Assembly: GCF_001275385.1 (NCBI RefSeq)
Contig: NZ_LGIW01000015.1
Span: 1-64,000, forward strand
Source: Exiguobacterium sp. BMC-KP
GTDB taxonomy: Bacteria > Bacillota > Bacilli > Exiguobacteriales > Exiguobacteriaceae
Length of the DNA stretch: 64,000 bases
Direction: 5' to 3'
Numbering within the stretch: position 1 is the stretch's first letter; each line of letters starts with the position of its first letter. Positions 26,716 through 35,291 of this stretch are shown here, piece by piece. A program made the position numbers and the translations under genes. Under the pieces are notes generated by a model, which saw nothing but the letters and a program-made list of their open reading frames with translations, had not been told where the DNA came from and searched no databases.

Positions 26716-27633
26716 TTACTGCTGTTGCTGTTGCATCATTTGTTGTTGCATCTGTTGCTGTTCTTGTTTGTCTAGATCGAAAGCATCTTTGAAGTCTTTG
26801 TTTTCGATTTTGACATCGTATTCTTTCATGAGTGAACGGTAGATATCGTTCGGGTTGACTTGTGCTGCTTTTTCTTCAGCAAGTGCTTTTTTGATGCGTG
26901 CTTTTTCTTTATCAAGCGTAAAGTCTTTCTTTTCTTTACGATCGACTACTTTGATGATGTGGTAACCGAACTGTGTTTTGATTGGATCGGAGATTTTACC
27001 TTCAACGCCATCCTTGAACGCATAATCTTCGAATTCTTTGACCATTTTACCTTTTGTGAAGTACCCAAGGTCTCCACCTTTTGCACCGCTACCTGTATCT
27101 GTTGATTTCTCTTTTGCTAGTTTCGCGAAGTCCGCGCCGTCATCCAATTGCTTTTTGATGTCTTTTGCTTCTGACTCTTTTGCAACGAGGATATGGCTTG
27201 CTTTGACTTCGACTTTTTCTTGATCGAAGCGTTCTTGGATTTCTTTATCTGTTACTTTTGATTTCGCAGATTTTGCTTCTGTTAAGAGCATTTGTGTGCG
27301 AAGAACTTTTTCGAATTCTTTTTCGTTCTTGATTCCGGCAGATTTCAACGTTGTACTGAACTGCTCTTTATCTGGGAACTGGTCTTTTGTTTTCTTGACT
27401 TCTGCTTCGACTTCTTTATCCGTGACTTCCTTGCCGTATTTCTTCTCAAGCAATTTGTTCATCGTTTGCTGGAAGGCGATTTGAGCACCAGCTTTTTCGT
27501 ATGCTTCATCTTGGACGTCAGCCTTGTTGACTTCGCCACCTTTGTAATTGATGACGGCTTCGTCATTCGATCCACATGCTGCTAACGTAAATACACTTGC
27601 GACTGCTGCTGCGCCTAACAATTTCTTTTTCAT
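26716..27633 (-). CDS. prsA: foldase PrsA (extracytoplasmic peptidyl-prolyl isomerase lipoprotein)
   Basis: Lipoprotein folding secreted proteins outside the membrane. The signal peptide ends in the lipobox LAAC (in FTLAACGSN). A central parvulin domain (about residues 135-225) shows KASHILV, GADFAKLAKEKSTD, GGDLGYFTKGKMV and TQFGYHIIKV. It is 305 aa. The C terminus is a Gln/Met tail (EQQQMQQQMMQQQQQ) longer than usual for PrsA. Downstream of hpr as in B. subtilis, where Hpr represses prsA-related export functions. Confidence 0.95.
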   Translation of the reverse strand: MKKKLLGAAAVASVFTLAACGSNDEAVINYKGGEVNKADVQDEAYEKAGAQIAFQQTMNKLLEKKYGKEVTDKEVEAEVKKTKDQFPDKEQFSTTLKSAGIKNEKEFEKVLRTQMLLTEAKSAKSKVTDKEIQERFDQEKVEVKASHILVAKESEAKDIKKQLDDGADFAKLAKEKSTDTGSGAKGGDLGYFTKGKMVKEFEDYAFKDGVEGKISDPIKTQFGYHIIKVVDRKEKKDFTLDKEKARIKKALAEEKAAQVNPNDIYRSLMKEYDVKIENKDFKDAFDLDKQEQQQMQQQMMQQQQQ

Positions 27634-27671
27634 ACATACACCCCTAATTTACCATTTATTTCAACCGTTTT

Positions 27672-27700
27672 ATCATATCATATTCTCGTCTGGTTGACAG
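27672..27700 (-). promoter_or_regulatory. putative prsA promoter
   Basis: Minus-strand CTGTCA (27700-27695), 17 nt, TATGAT (27677-27672); a second overlapping TATGAT lies 5 nt upstream. Confidence 0.55.
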
Positions 27701-27848
27701 CTGTATCTTGTCATGCCAAGAGATACTTGCTCTTTTCCATGCTATCACATCCAAGTAGTCGGTTGAGGATAATTTTTATGGGAAATTGTGAGGGAAATAA
27801 CGCTCTTGAGACATAGTAGTAATGTCCTTGTCATGAGGAAAAAAGACC

Positions 27849-27885
27849 TAAAAAAAGCATTCTAGCTAAAGGCTAAAACGCTTTT
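27849..27885 (-). terminator. terminator of hpr
   Basis: Minus-strand AAAGCGTTTTAGC pairs imperfectly with GCTAGAATGCTTT and is followed by a T run. Confidence 0.75.
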
Positions 27886-27892
27886 GACGATG

Positions 27893-28462
27893 TTATGCTT
27901 TTTTGATCGAGTCCATGACTGGATCTTGCGGACGACGATCTGCTTCTTCCGTGATCATTTTCGATGTTTCGGCGAATATATCCATGAAGCTATCGCCGTA
28001 TAAGCGACGTACAATCGCGGAGATGTCCGTTAATTCTGGGAATTTCCCGTACAGTTCCTGAAGAGGAAGTGAGGCACGGAAGACGCCGTTTTCTTCAGGA
28101 CGGAATGCTTGAATCGTCTCAAGTAAGAGTGATTCACCTTCCGGCGTTAACTGGACGTAGGTATTTCGTTTATCAGTTTCCTTTTTCGAGAACGTCAACA
28201 GTCCGCGGTCTTCTAACTTCTTCGAGAAATTAAATGCCGTCGAGACGTGCATGACACCATACTTCGCAATCTCAGAAATCGATGCGCCACCTAGTGCGTG
28301 CGAAATCCATAAGATATGGTGTTCGTTAATGTTCAGATCAAAAGGCTTGATCCAGTTTTGCCAATCTTTTTCTACCGTTTTCCATAGTGCTTTGCTTAAC
28401 TGGACAATCTTGTGGCTATACAACAATGCTTCTTGTCCAGGATATAACTTTTCGTGTTCCAT
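27893..28462 (-). CDS. hpr: MarR-family repressor Hpr (ScoC)
   Basis: 189 aa. The winged-helix segment (about 50-110) reads [20 protein letters not shown], then [16 protein letters not shown] and the wing [16 protein letters not shown]. The long C-terminal extension beyond the MarR core and the N-terminal [20 protein letters not shown] match ScoC, the transition-state repressor of exoprotease and oligopeptide-transport genes in B. subtilis. Neighbour order prsA-hpr-yhaH-hit-ecs is the same as there. Confidence 0.92.
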   Translation of the reverse strand: MEHEKLYPGQEALLYSHKIVQLSKALWKTVEKDWQNWIKPFDLNINEHHILWISHALGGASISEIAKYGVMHVSTAFNFSKKLEDRGLLTFSKKETDKRNTYVQLTPEGESLLLETIQAFRPEENGVFRASLPLQELYGKFPELTDISAIVRRLYGDSFMDIFAETSKMITEEADRRPQDPVMDSIKKA

Positions 28463-28545
28463 ATCTGACTCATCCTTTCGAAAGGTGACAATGGCTCAAA
28501 CGCGCAAAATGCAAACTATACAAAAACAAATCGAAGCAACGGATC

Positions 28546-28887
28546 TTACTTTTGTGGAGAAAGTTGGTCTGCTTCCTGTTTCGCTTCATCAGCGAGAGAC
28601 TGGATTTTCGTGAGCGATGCTTGGACTTCCGTTTGGTATTCCGAGACGCTCTGCATGACTTCTTCTTTGAAGTGCATACCAGACGCTTTTGCTGTCTCTA
28701 CTAAGTTCTTGCCCTCTAGGGTCAAATCCTGCACATTCGTTACGATTGTAGAATAAGAATTTCGACGTTGATGACCGTTCGAAGAGTCGCTTTTCGTACC
28801 TTGGCGAAGCGCCTTCAGACCGTAAAAAGTCACAAGTGTTAGCGTAGCACCAAAAGCGACCCAATTACGGGGGGGACGCTTCGACAT
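28546..28887 (-). CDS. YhaH-like (YtxH domain) membrane-associated protein
   Basis: 113 aa. An N-terminal transmembrane helix (WVAFGATLTLVTFYGLKAL) is followed by a long polar amphipathic helix typical of YtxH-domain proteins. The strong site AAAGGAGGTTCAGT precedes the ATG. The position between hpr and hit corresponds to B. subtilis yhaH, a stress-related protein of unknown role. Its N terminus is short and its charge pattern variable, so the orthology rests mostly on synteny. Confidence 0.78.
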   Translation of the reverse strand: MSKRPPRNWVAFGATLTLVTFYGLKALRQGTKSDSSNGHQRRNSYSTIVTNVQDLTLEGKNLVETAKASGMHFKEEVMQSVSEYQTEVQASLTKIQSLADEAKQEADQLSPQK

Positions 28888-29001
28888 ACTGAACCTCCTT
28901 TTTAATATTAAAATATTTGTTTCATATTATTTTACCGAAAATTGAATGGAAGAAACCTATTTCGGCAATATTTTTCTAATAATAGAAGAAAAAGAACAAA
29001 C

Positions 29002-29427
29002 TTAGATACGTGAGGCGATCGAATTTGCGAGTTCAGCTAATTCTTCCGTCGTGTATTCCTCGTTATGAACTTCCCACTTTGCACCAAAGCCGTCTTGTTT
29101 ATCGTGACGCGGGATAAGATGGAGATGGAAGTGGGATACCGATTGACCCGCTACTTTTCCTGTGTTCGACAAAAGATTCATCCCGGCTGCACCAGTTTCT
29201 TGTTGTAGCGCACGGCTGATTTGCGGAATCGTCGCAAATATATCTTGTGCCTGTTCAGGAGAGAGGTCGTACATGTTATCTGCATGTTGTTTAGGGATGA
29301 CGAGCGTATGTCCTTTTGTCACTTGTGACAAGTCGAGAAATGCGAGAACTTGTTCGTTCTCGAAAACGATATGACCTGGGACTTCTTTTCGAGCGATTTT
29401 ACAGAAGATGCATGACTCTTTTTGCAT
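29002..29427 (-). CDS. hit: HIT-family nucleotide hydrolase Hit
   Basis: 141 aa histidine-triad protein. The catalytic triad HFHLHLIPRH (His-x-His-x-His) is intact, and CIFCKIARKE near the N terminus supplies a zinc-binding cysteine pair. It hydrolyses purine nucleoside phosphoramidates and related dinucleotides. AAAGGAGTGAACGTCCC precedes the ATG. Divergent from the TcaA-like gene; ecsAB, its usual neighbour, lies 2 kb away after an insertion of three genes. Confidence 0.93.
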   Translation of the reverse strand: MQKESCIFCKIARKEVPGHIVFENEQVLAFLDLSQVTKGHTLVIPKQHADNMYDLSPEQAQDIFATIPQISRALQQETGAAGMNLLSNTGKVAGQSVSHFHLHLIPRHDKQDGFGAKWEVHNEEYTTEELAELANSIASRI

Positions 29428-29490
29428 GGGACGTTCACTCCTTTGGGTAAGATAGTATTAGTATACGGAAAGTTTCCGACTTCCGCACGA

Positions 29491-29518
29491 TTGACAGTCA
29501 ATTTGAAGTCGATACACT
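29491..29518 (+). promoter_or_regulatory. sigma-A promoter of the TcaA-like gene
   Basis: TTGACA (29491-29496), 16 nt, TACACT (29513-29518), 38 bp before the start codon. Confidence 0.65.
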
Positions 29519-29556
29519 TAGACACATACAGCTAATGAAGAAAAGGAGCGAACTGC

Positions 29557-30609
29557 ATGGCATCACGAGTAGCCTCGACAGCACAAAAAAAACGAAAACA
29601 GCGACTGCTCATCGGTAGCATCATCATGGTCGGTCTTTTCTTATTATTTGCCTTTTGGTTCGGGCGTAATATGCAAGAGGCATCGAAGCTTGAACGAACC
29701 GACGAGCGACTTGCCAGTTTACTGAAGGAAAAGGATCAGCGTGGATTCCAGAAGCTAGTCACGATGAATGGTAAGTCGTTGCCGCTGAGTGAAGCGACGC
29801 GACTCATTAATTGGTTGACGGCTGATTCAGAGCGAACGGATCGGGTCGTCGCACAAGTCAAACAGGATCAAGACGCAGGGAAACAGGTAAAAATACACGT
29901 GTTTACGTTAAAAGAAGAGGAAGGATGGCTTTGGTATGACCGGTACTCTCTTGATGTGAACCTTCAACGATTGACTGTTTCGAGTGATGTGCCTAAGACA
30001 GAAGTTTCACTCGATGGAGAAGAGATCGGAACGATTGATCAGAAATCACTTGAAATCAAGCGTTCTCCGGGAGAATACGATGTTCAGGTGAGTGCGGAGC
30101 AGTCAGGACAAACGGTTCAGGAGTCGAAGACCGTACAACTCGGAGATGAACCGAACGCGACAGTTGATTTTAAATTAGCCGATCAGTTCAACACGACGGT
30201 GTCGAACGAATATGCGGTCGATATCAAAACGTTACTAGAGACAGAAGTGAAAGCGCGGACCGGGAAAAGTATCGATACGATGACCGGATACCTTGGACGT
30301 TCGCGTGATTCGTTTGAGAATACGTTCGGAACGCCTGATTCGACGGTCGCCAATCGAGCACGATACGATGGGTATGAAGTGACCTATCAGTCAGGTCAAG
30401 TCGATGAGTTATTAATTCGCTTGAATAAGACGCCAGAAGAACTTGAAGCCATCGCTGGAAAACCAGAAGGAAAGAAGCGAGAACAAGTCGGTACGATTTG
30501 GGAGTATCCATCTAGTTTTCTTGAAGGTGTGTTCGAATGGTTGAATTTACGAGCAGAAAAGCGAGTTGTCGAGCGAGAAGATGGCATGTGGTTACAATTG
30601 AAAGACTAA
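29557..30609 (+). CDS. membrane-anchored TcaA/YvbJ-like protein
   Basis: 350 aa. A basic N terminus (KKRKQR) precedes a single transmembrane helix (about 20-38), so most of the protein is outside. The outer part holds a TcaA-like segment (about 45-125) and a PEGA-like strand repeat (VPKTEVSLDGEEIGT), ending in a domain around FENTFGTPDSTVANRARYDG. Unlike many TcaA or YvbJ proteins it lacks an N-terminal zinc ribbon. TcaA in Staphylococcus affects glycopeptide response; that role is not shown here. Inserted between hit and ecsA relative to B. subtilis. Confidence 0.65.
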   Translation: MASRVASTAQKKRKQRLLIGSIIMVGLFLLFAFWFGRNMQEASKLERTDERLASLLKEKDQRGFQKLVTMNGKSLPLSEATRLINWLTADSERTDRVVAQVKQDQDAGKQVKIHVFTLKEEEGWLWYDRYSLDVNLQRLTVSSDVPKTEVSLDGEEIGTIDQKSLEIKRSPGEYDVQVSAEQSGQTVQESKTVQLGDEPNATVDFKLADQFNTTVSNEYAVDIKTLLETEVKARTGKSIDTMTGYLGRSRDSFENTFGTPDSTVANRARYDGYEVTYQSGQVDELLIRLNKTPEELEAIAGKPEGKKREQVGTIWEYPSSFLEGVFEWLNLRAEKRVVEREDGMWLQLKD

Positions 30610-30644
30610 AAAAATCCCCCGAACATCTGTCCGGGGGATTTTTT
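30608..30644. terminator. bidirectional terminator
   Basis: AAAATCCCCC pairs with GGGGGATTTT, with A and T runs at both sides. It is shared by the TcaA-like gene and the convergent GlsB-like gene. Confidence 0.92.
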
Positions 30645-30646
30645 GT

Positions 30647-30898
30647 TTATCGTTTATTCACCGCACGGAGAATGAACGATACGATGAGGATAAGAATAAT
30701 AGCACCAAGTAAAGCAGGTACGATTGCGAATCCAGCGACCATTGGACCCCAATCTCCGAATAATGCTTGACCGATCAATGCACCGACAAAACCGGCGATG
30801 ATGTTACCGATAATACCACCTGGAACATCTTTACCTAAAATCAAGCTTGCTAACCAACCAATAATACCACCAACGATTAATGCCCATAAGAATCCCAT
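30647..30898 (-). CDS. GlsB/YeaQ/YmgE-family stress membrane protein, copy 2
   Basis: 83 aa, three transmembrane helices dominated by glycine and alanine (MGFLWALIVGGIIGWLASLI, then GGIIGNIIAGFVGALIGQAL and ILILIVSFIL). Belongs to the transglycosylase-associated GlsB family, small integral membrane proteins linked to envelope and acid stress; B. subtilis YdaS is a sigma-B-dependent member. About 80 percent identical to the gene at 30931, 32 bp upstream, so a recent tandem duplication in one transcript. Confidence 0.9.
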   Translation of the reverse strand: MGFLWALIVGGIIGWLASLILGKDVPGGIIGNIIAGFVGALIGQALFGDWGPMVAGFAIVPALLGAIILILIVSFILRAVNKR

Positions 30899-30930
30899 TT
30901 AAAACACTCCTTTTCGATTAGAATATATGA

Positions 30931-31179
30931 TTACTTACGTACTGCCCGGAGAATAACTGAAACGATGAAGATCAAGATGACTGCTCCGAGAATAGCCGGA
31001 ATGACAGCAAATCCGCCAAGTTTCGGTCCCATTGAACCAAAGATAGCTTGACCGATCATCGAACCGATGAAACCAGCAATGATGTTACCGATGATGCCAC
31101 CCGGTACGTCTTTCCCAATAATAAGACTTGCGATCCAACCGATGAGACCACCAACGATTAATGCCCATAAGAATCCCAT
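30931..31179 (-). CDS. GlsB/YeaQ/YmgE-family stress membrane protein, copy 1
   Basis: 82 aa paralogue of the gene at 30647, with the same three glycine-rich helices and the conserved loop IGKDVPGGIIGNIIAGFIG. AGGAGATGTTTAAAA precedes ATG 31179. A sigma-B-like promoter lies about 30 to 55 bp upstream. The pair sits between the TcaA-like gene and ecsA and is absent from this place in B. subtilis. Confidence 0.9.
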   Translation of the reverse strand: MGFLWALIVGGLIGWIASLIIGKDVPGGIIGNIIAGFIGSMIGQAIFGSMGPKLGGFAVIPAILGAVILIFIVSVILRAVRK

Positions 31180-31496
31180 TTTTAAACATCTCCTCTACAT
31201 ATTAGTTTTACCTGTTTTCAGGCAGTTATAAACACGTGCGAAAATGAAAAAATCTGAAATCGTTCGTTCGATAAAAGGACTAGATGATTAGACCACTTGA
31301 TAAAGAATGAATGAACGATTCATTGATTTCACTTTCAATTTGCATGTAAATCGTTTTCATATATTGATGTAACGATTACACTTAGAGTAATTGCCGAAAA
31401 AACAAGTATTAAAACATTATATTTAAAAAAACTAGGCGTTAAGCTAGAAAAATTAACAGAATCTACTTTACGATGAGGCTAAAGGGAGTGGCAAAT
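31180..31496. other. 317-bp AT-rich divergent intergenic region between GlsB-like pair and ecsA
   Basis: Holds the minus-strand sigma-B-like promoter (31208-31233) and an imperfect dyad TGTAAATCGTT (31345-31355) / AACGATTACA (31371-31380) with 15-nt spacing. A short repeat AATGAACGATTCATT lies nearby (about 31308-31322). The ecsA ribosome binding site AAGGGAGTGGCAAAT closes the region. I see no ORF with a ribosome binding site and no clear sigma-A promoter for ecsA. Confidence 0.6.
31208..31233 (-). promoter_or_regulatory. putative sigma-B promoter of the GlsB-like pair
   Basis: Minus-strand GTTTAT (31233-31228), 14 nt, AGGTAA (31213-31208), close to GTTTAA-N12-15-GGGTAT. The general-stress family of the product supports it. 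Confidence 0.5.
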
Positions 31497-32231
31497 ATGT
31501 TATTAGATATCAAAGGTTTGTCAGGAGGATACGGATCAAAAACCGTTCTGCATGACATCAATATCGAAGTCGATCAGGGCGAACTCGTCGGTTTGATTGG
31601 TTTAAATGGTGCGGGGAAATCAACGACGATCAAGCACATTCTTGGTCTTTTACCAGTCAAGACGGGATCAGTTCGAATCAATGGAATGGATTTAGCAACG
31701 AACGAAACCGACTATCGTCGTCAAGTCGCATACATTCCAGAACAGCCGATGTTATATGAACAACTGACGTTACGGGAGCACCTTCGACTGATGGCGCAAG
31801 GATATGACGTCGAAGAAGCAATCGCGACAGAACGTGCGCAACATTACGCTGAAAGGCTTCGGATGACGAAGCAACTAGAATGGTTTCCCAGTGTCTTCTC
31901 AAAAGGAATGAAACAAAAAGCGATGATCTTGTGTGCACTCGTCACAGGCAGTGAGCTGTTGATCGTCGATGAACCGTTCGTTGGACTCGATCCGCTCGCA
32001 ATTCGCGAATTACTACAAATTTTTAGTGAACTCAAGCAGGATGGTAAAGGGATTTTAATGTCGACGCATATTCTTGAGACAGCAGAACGGCATTGTAATC
32101 GATTTGTACTCTTACATGAGGGACACATTGCAGCGGAAGGGACGACAGCCGCTTTACGCGCACGATATGGATTACAAGATGGAACGTTAGATGATCTGTA
32201 CGTTGCCGCGATCGAGGAGGCGGAACGATGA
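31497..32231 (+). CDS. ecsA: ABC transporter ATPase EcsA
   Basis: 244 aa. Walker A GLNGAGKST, signature FSKGMKQK, Walker B LLIVDEP and switch His in STHILETAE are present. EcsAB affects protein secretion, competence and regulated intramembrane proteolysis in B. subtilis. ATG 31497 is chosen because GGGAG lies 8 nt upstream; the frame extends to 31473 without a site. It overlaps ecsB by 4 bp (ATGA). ecsC, present in Bacillus, is missing. Confidence 0.92.
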   Translation: MLLDIKGLSGGYGSKTVLHDINIEVDQGELVGLIGLNGAGKSTTIKHILGLLPVKTGSVRINGMDLATNETDYRRQVAYIPEQPMLYEQLTLREHLRLMAQGYDVEEAIATERAQHYAERLRMTKQLEWFPSVFSKGMKQKAMILCALVTGSELLIVDEPFVGLDPLAIRELLQIFSELKQDGKGILMSTHILETAERHCNRFVLLHEGHIAAEGTTAALRARYGLQDGTLDDLYVAAIEEAER

Positions 32232-33364
32232 ACAGCCAATCCTTATGGAAGGAACGGTATCAGGCGGCGATGACGGAAACGGTGAAATACACAAGATACA
32301 TGGCGAATGGTGGACTATTGTTTACCGTGTACTTCGTTATTTTGTACGGTTTAGTTGTTTATGGTCGTTTCCTTGATCAACTCGATCCAACGTTTCCTGG
32401 TCGGTTCGTCATGGCCGCTTTATTTTTAATATTACCGCTTTACCGGACGAGTCGGACGTTTCTCGTCGAGGCGGATCAAGTTTTTCTATTACCGGTGTTA
32501 GCACGGTTATCAGGGTTTATGCAACAAGTACGAGCGTATAATGCAGTCTTTGGTATCATCCGTGCGGTGATTCCGTTTTTAGCGGTTGTCGTCCTCTATG
32601 TTCGGACGGAACAGACGACACCACTTGAACTTGTTTTGCTTGGAGCATCGCTTGCATTGTTCGGAGCGGCAGCGAATTTATCAAAGCTTGAAGGGATTGC
32701 ACATCGGACGGTGATGTTATACGCGTTCGGAGCAGCACTTCTCGTCATCATCGACATGGCGTGGATGGCGATCGTCGTCGCACTTCTCCTAATGGTCGTA
32801 CTCCATTTGAAGCGTCAGGACCACCTTCCGCTTCGCGAATGGATTGCGCTTGAGCAGGAATCGCGCGATCGATTTTATCGGTTAGCGAATTGGTTCGTCG
32901 ATGTTCCACACCTGTCAGCAACGTATAAACGACGTCGTCTTCTAAGCAACATGGTCGAGCGAATTCCGTACCGGGCGCAAACGACATTTGATTACTTGTA
33001 CGTCAAACAATTTATTCGGAGTGGAGACGGAATCGGATTAATTGTTCGTTTGACGTTAATTGGAGCTGTCTTCATGTGGTTGGCAAGCGGTAACGTTTGG
33101 TTCGTCGCGTTAGCGATTCCAGCGTTTAGCGGACTAACGAGTTTTCAGTTGGCACCATTTACGAAAGCAGTGGATCAGCACCTATTGACCCGTCTATTGC
33201 CGTATGGAAATTCCGTAAACGCTAAACGGAAAATCATTCGCTTCGCATCCATCAGTCAATGCATCGTACTGACACTGATTGGTTTCTTTTTAAGCGGGTC
33301 CATTTATGTCGTTGGTGGAGCAGCCTTGGCACTTATGATCGGCGAGTATTATGCACGAAAATGA
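32228..33364 (+). CDS. ecsB: ABC transporter permease EcsB
   Basis: 378 aa membrane partner of EcsA. The N-terminal WKERYQAAMTETVKYTRYMANGG (start and helix) and paired hydrophobic segments (about 28-50, 60-75, 103-120, 130-142, 158-188, 278-300, 330-370) match the EcsB pattern of two membrane halves separated by a cytoplasmic region. It starts in an ATGA overlap with ecsA, so the two are translationally coupled. A strong bidirectional hairpin follows. Confidence 0.91.
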   Translation: MNSQSLWKERYQAAMTETVKYTRYMANGGLLFTVYFVILYGLVVYGRFLDQLDPTFPGRFVMAALFLILPLYRTSRTFLVEADQVFLLPVLARLSGFMQQVRAYNAVFGIIRAVIPFLAVVVLYVRTEQTTPLELVLLGASLALFGAAANLSKLEGIAHRTVMLYAFGAALLVIIDMAWMAIVVALLLMVVLHLKRQDHLPLREWIALEQESRDRFYRLANWFVDVPHLSATYKRRRLLSNMVERIPYRAQTTFDYLYVKQFIRSGDGIGLIVRLTLIGAVFMWLASGNVWFVALAIPAFSGLTSFQLAPFTKAVDQHLLTRLLPYGNSVNAKRKIIRFASISQCIVLTLIGFFLSGSIYVVGGAALALMIGEYYARK

Positions 33365-33376
33365 TAGACAATTAGA

Positions 33377-33414
33377 AAGAGCCTACACGATGAACTCTCA
33401 TCGTGTAGGCTCTT
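33377..33414. terminator. bidirectional terminator between ecsB and amt
   Basis: A 14-bp perfect stem GAGCCTACACGATG / CATCGTGTAGGCTC, followed by TTGTTC; the T tract is weak. Confidence 0.75.
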
Positions 33415-33429
33415 GTTCATTACCCATTA

Positions 33430-34728
33430 TTAATTGACGCGTTCGTTTGATAGCTCTTCTTCTTCGACCATCCGTAATTCTTTGCTGACCGGAGCTGGAA
33501 GATCGTAAGAAGCTTGACCATGTTCAGCAACGTCGAGTCCACGAAGTTCATCTTCCCGAGTAATCCGAAGGCCAATCGTAAGATCGAGTACCTTTAAGAA
33601 AGCGTAACTCAAGACGCTGACGATGACGATAGCGAAGACGACACCGAGTGCTTGAACACCGAGTTGCGTAAAACCGCCACCGTAGAAGAGACCTGCTTGT
33701 CCGATGCCTGTGATTTCAACAAGACGTGGTGAAGCGAAGAATCCAGTTGCGAGTGTTCCCCAGATACCAGCGACACCATGGACGGAGAAGGCACAAAGCG
33801 GATCATCAACGCGACTTGCGAGAAGTATGCTTGTGCCATACGTGATCACACCAGCAAGGAATCCGATGACGACGGCTGCCCATGGTTCAACGAAGGCGCA
33901 GGCTGCTGTAATCGCAACAAGTGCAGCTAGGACACCATTGATGATTGATGGGATATCTGCGACACGGCGGTGCCAGAATGAGATGGCGAGTGCGCCGAGT
34001 GCACCTGCTGCAGTCGCAAGTAATGTTGTTAAGGCGACATAACTAAAGAATCCGTCGGCAATCGTTAATGTCGAACCGGCGTTGAATCCGAACCAACATA
34101 ACCAAAGAATAAAAGCACCGACGACAGAGTAGATGACATTGTGTCCGAGTAAAGGCGTTTTTTCAGCACCAATTCGTTTCTTGAGCAATAGAGCAGCAAC
34201 GAGTGCGGCAATTCCGCCTTGTAAGTGAACGACCGTTGATCCAGCGAAGTCTTGCATTCCGAGCGAACCGAGGAATCCACCTGCCCAAACGGAACGTGCA
34301 ATGATCGGATAGATGATAGCAACGAAAAACGTTCCAAACAACAGGTAGACGGATAATTTAGCGCGCTCTGCGAATCCACCCCAAGCAATCGCAAGGGAGA
34401 CAGCGACGAATGAGAGTTGGAAGAGGAATTTCACATCGATCGTGATGTTCGACCAATCAAGGCTACTGAATCCTCCATGTAAGAAGAACCCTTCCGTTCC
34501 GATAATGGAATTACCATCGCCAAAGGTCAATCCAAATCCAATTGCCCAAAAGGCGAGGGCGGCGACTGAGAAGCTGATGATCTGTTTGACGGCGACATGC
34601 CCTGCGTTCTTGGCCCGTAACATCCCTGTTTCTAGAAGTAAGAATCCGATTTGCATCGTAAAGACGAGCAGTGCTGCGAATAAGACATAAAACGTATCGA
34701 CTGAGATAGCGAGTTGTTCCAGTTTCAT
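33430..34728 (-). CDS. amt: ammonium transporter
   Basis: Amt/Rh channel of 432 aa with 11 predicted transmembrane helices. The pore twin histidines appear in [11 protein letters not shown] and [11 protein letters not shown]; the N-terminal helix reads [14 protein letters not shown]. The C-terminal tail is longer than in B. subtilis AmtB, ending in [11 protein letters not shown]. Start 34728 (MKLEQLAIS) follows AAAGGAGGAACGACA. No glnK gene accompanies it, unlike the usual amtB-glnK pair. Divergent from tnrA across a perfect TnrA box. Confidence 0.94.
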   Translation of the reverse strand: MKLEQLAISVDTFYVLFAALLVFTMQIGFLLLETGMLRAKNAGHVAVKQIISFSVAALAFWAIGFGLTFGDGNSIIGTEGFFLHGGFSSLDWSNITIDVKFLFQLSFVAVSLAIAWGGFAERAKLSVYLLFGTFFVAIIYPIIARSVWAGGFLGSLGMQDFAGSTVVHLQGGIAALVAALLLKKRIGAEKTPLLGHNVIYSVVGAFILWLCWFGFNAGSTLTIADGFFSYVALTTLLATAAGALGALAISFWHRRVADIPSIINGVLAALVAITAACAFVEPWAAVVIGFLAGVITYGTSILLASRVDDPLCAFSVHGVAGIWGTLATGFFASPRLVEITGIGQAGLFYGGGFTQLGVQALGVVFAIVIVSVLSYAFLKVLDLTIGLRITREDELRGLDVAEHGQASYDLPAPVSKELRMVEEEELSNERVN

Positions 34729-34799
34729 TGTCGTTCCTCCTTTATCCATTTAAAGTATGTGTTTACTTTAGACGGAAACACTTTGGAAGAAACGTGTTG

Positions 34800-34816
34800 T
34801 GTCAGAAAATCTGACA
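34800..34816. promoter_or_regulatory. TnrA/GlnR box between amt and tnrA
   Basis: TGTCAGAAAATCTGACA is a perfect palindrome fitting TGTNA-N7-TNACA. Its centre (34808) would lie near -50 of amt if the minus-strand TAAAGT (34770-34765) is its -10, the activating position known for TnrA. It also lies exactly between putative tnrA hexamers TTGTGT (34797-34802) and TATTTT (34820-34825). Confidence 0.85.
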
Positions 34817-34845
34817 TGGTATTTTTGTGGAAAGGAGTGACGAAG

Positions 34846-35148
34846 ATGAACTACCGTGAAAAAAAGGTGATGTCGATTGGAATCGTCTGTGAATTGACCG
34901 GATTATCGGAACGTCAGATTCGTTACTATGAAGAACGAAAACTAATCTTTCCAGAACGGACAAATGGAAAGACGCGAAAATATTCATTTACGGATGTCGA
35001 GCGACTCGTTGAAGTCGCGGAAAAAATCGAGGATGGTTGGCGGACACATGAAATACGTGAAAAAGAACGGAAGGTAACGGAACAGCAACGTTCTGATTTG
35101 ATTCGTGGTCAATTAAATGCTGCATTCGGTCTTTACAAGAAACAGTGA
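34846..35148 (+). CDS. tnrA: nitrogen regulator TnrA (MerR family)
   Basis: 100 aa. The MerR helix-turn-helix [20 protein letters not shown] is followed by [18 protein letters not shown], matching GlnR/TnrA. The short C terminus ending in [13 protein letters not shown] is the TnrA form: this tail binds feedback-inhibited glutamine synthetase in B. subtilis, whereas GlnR has a longer autoinhibitory tail. AAAGGAGTGACGAAG precedes ATG 34846. Placed divergently from amt, a classical TnrA target. Confidence 0.9.
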   Translation: MNYREKKVMSIGIVCELTGLSERQIRYYEERKLIFPERTNGKTRKYSFTDVERLVEVAEKIEDGWRTHEIREKERKVTEQQRSDLIRGQLNAAFGLYKKQ

Positions 35149-35219
35149 ACATTTCATGAACTGGTAACAGAACTGTCATTTTGTAAACGATTTATTGGCA
35201 CAGACTTCTTAATTTCAGA

Positions 35220-35225
35220 TATAAT
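35220..35225 (+). promoter_or_regulatory. -10 element of the hemEHY promoter
   Basis: Perfect TATAAT at 35220-35225, 67 bp before hemE. TTGGCA (35195-35200) lies upstream at 19 nt, slightly long for a -35 spacing. Confidence 0.5.
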
Positions 35226-35291
35226 GTTTCTGTGTTCACAAACTTATCGTACGTTTTTTTGGGGCGTTAGAACGAGTATAAAGGGGTAGTT

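Noticed and set aside
26860-27585. Phe/Cys-rich plus-strand frames opposite prsA
   Set aside because: They are shadows of the lysine- and glutamate-rich PrsA reading frame; composition is explained by antisense of AAA and GAA codons.
35149-35291. A T-box or other riboswitch before hemE
   Set aside because: No T-box sequence, specifier stem or other conserved riboswitch core can be recognised.
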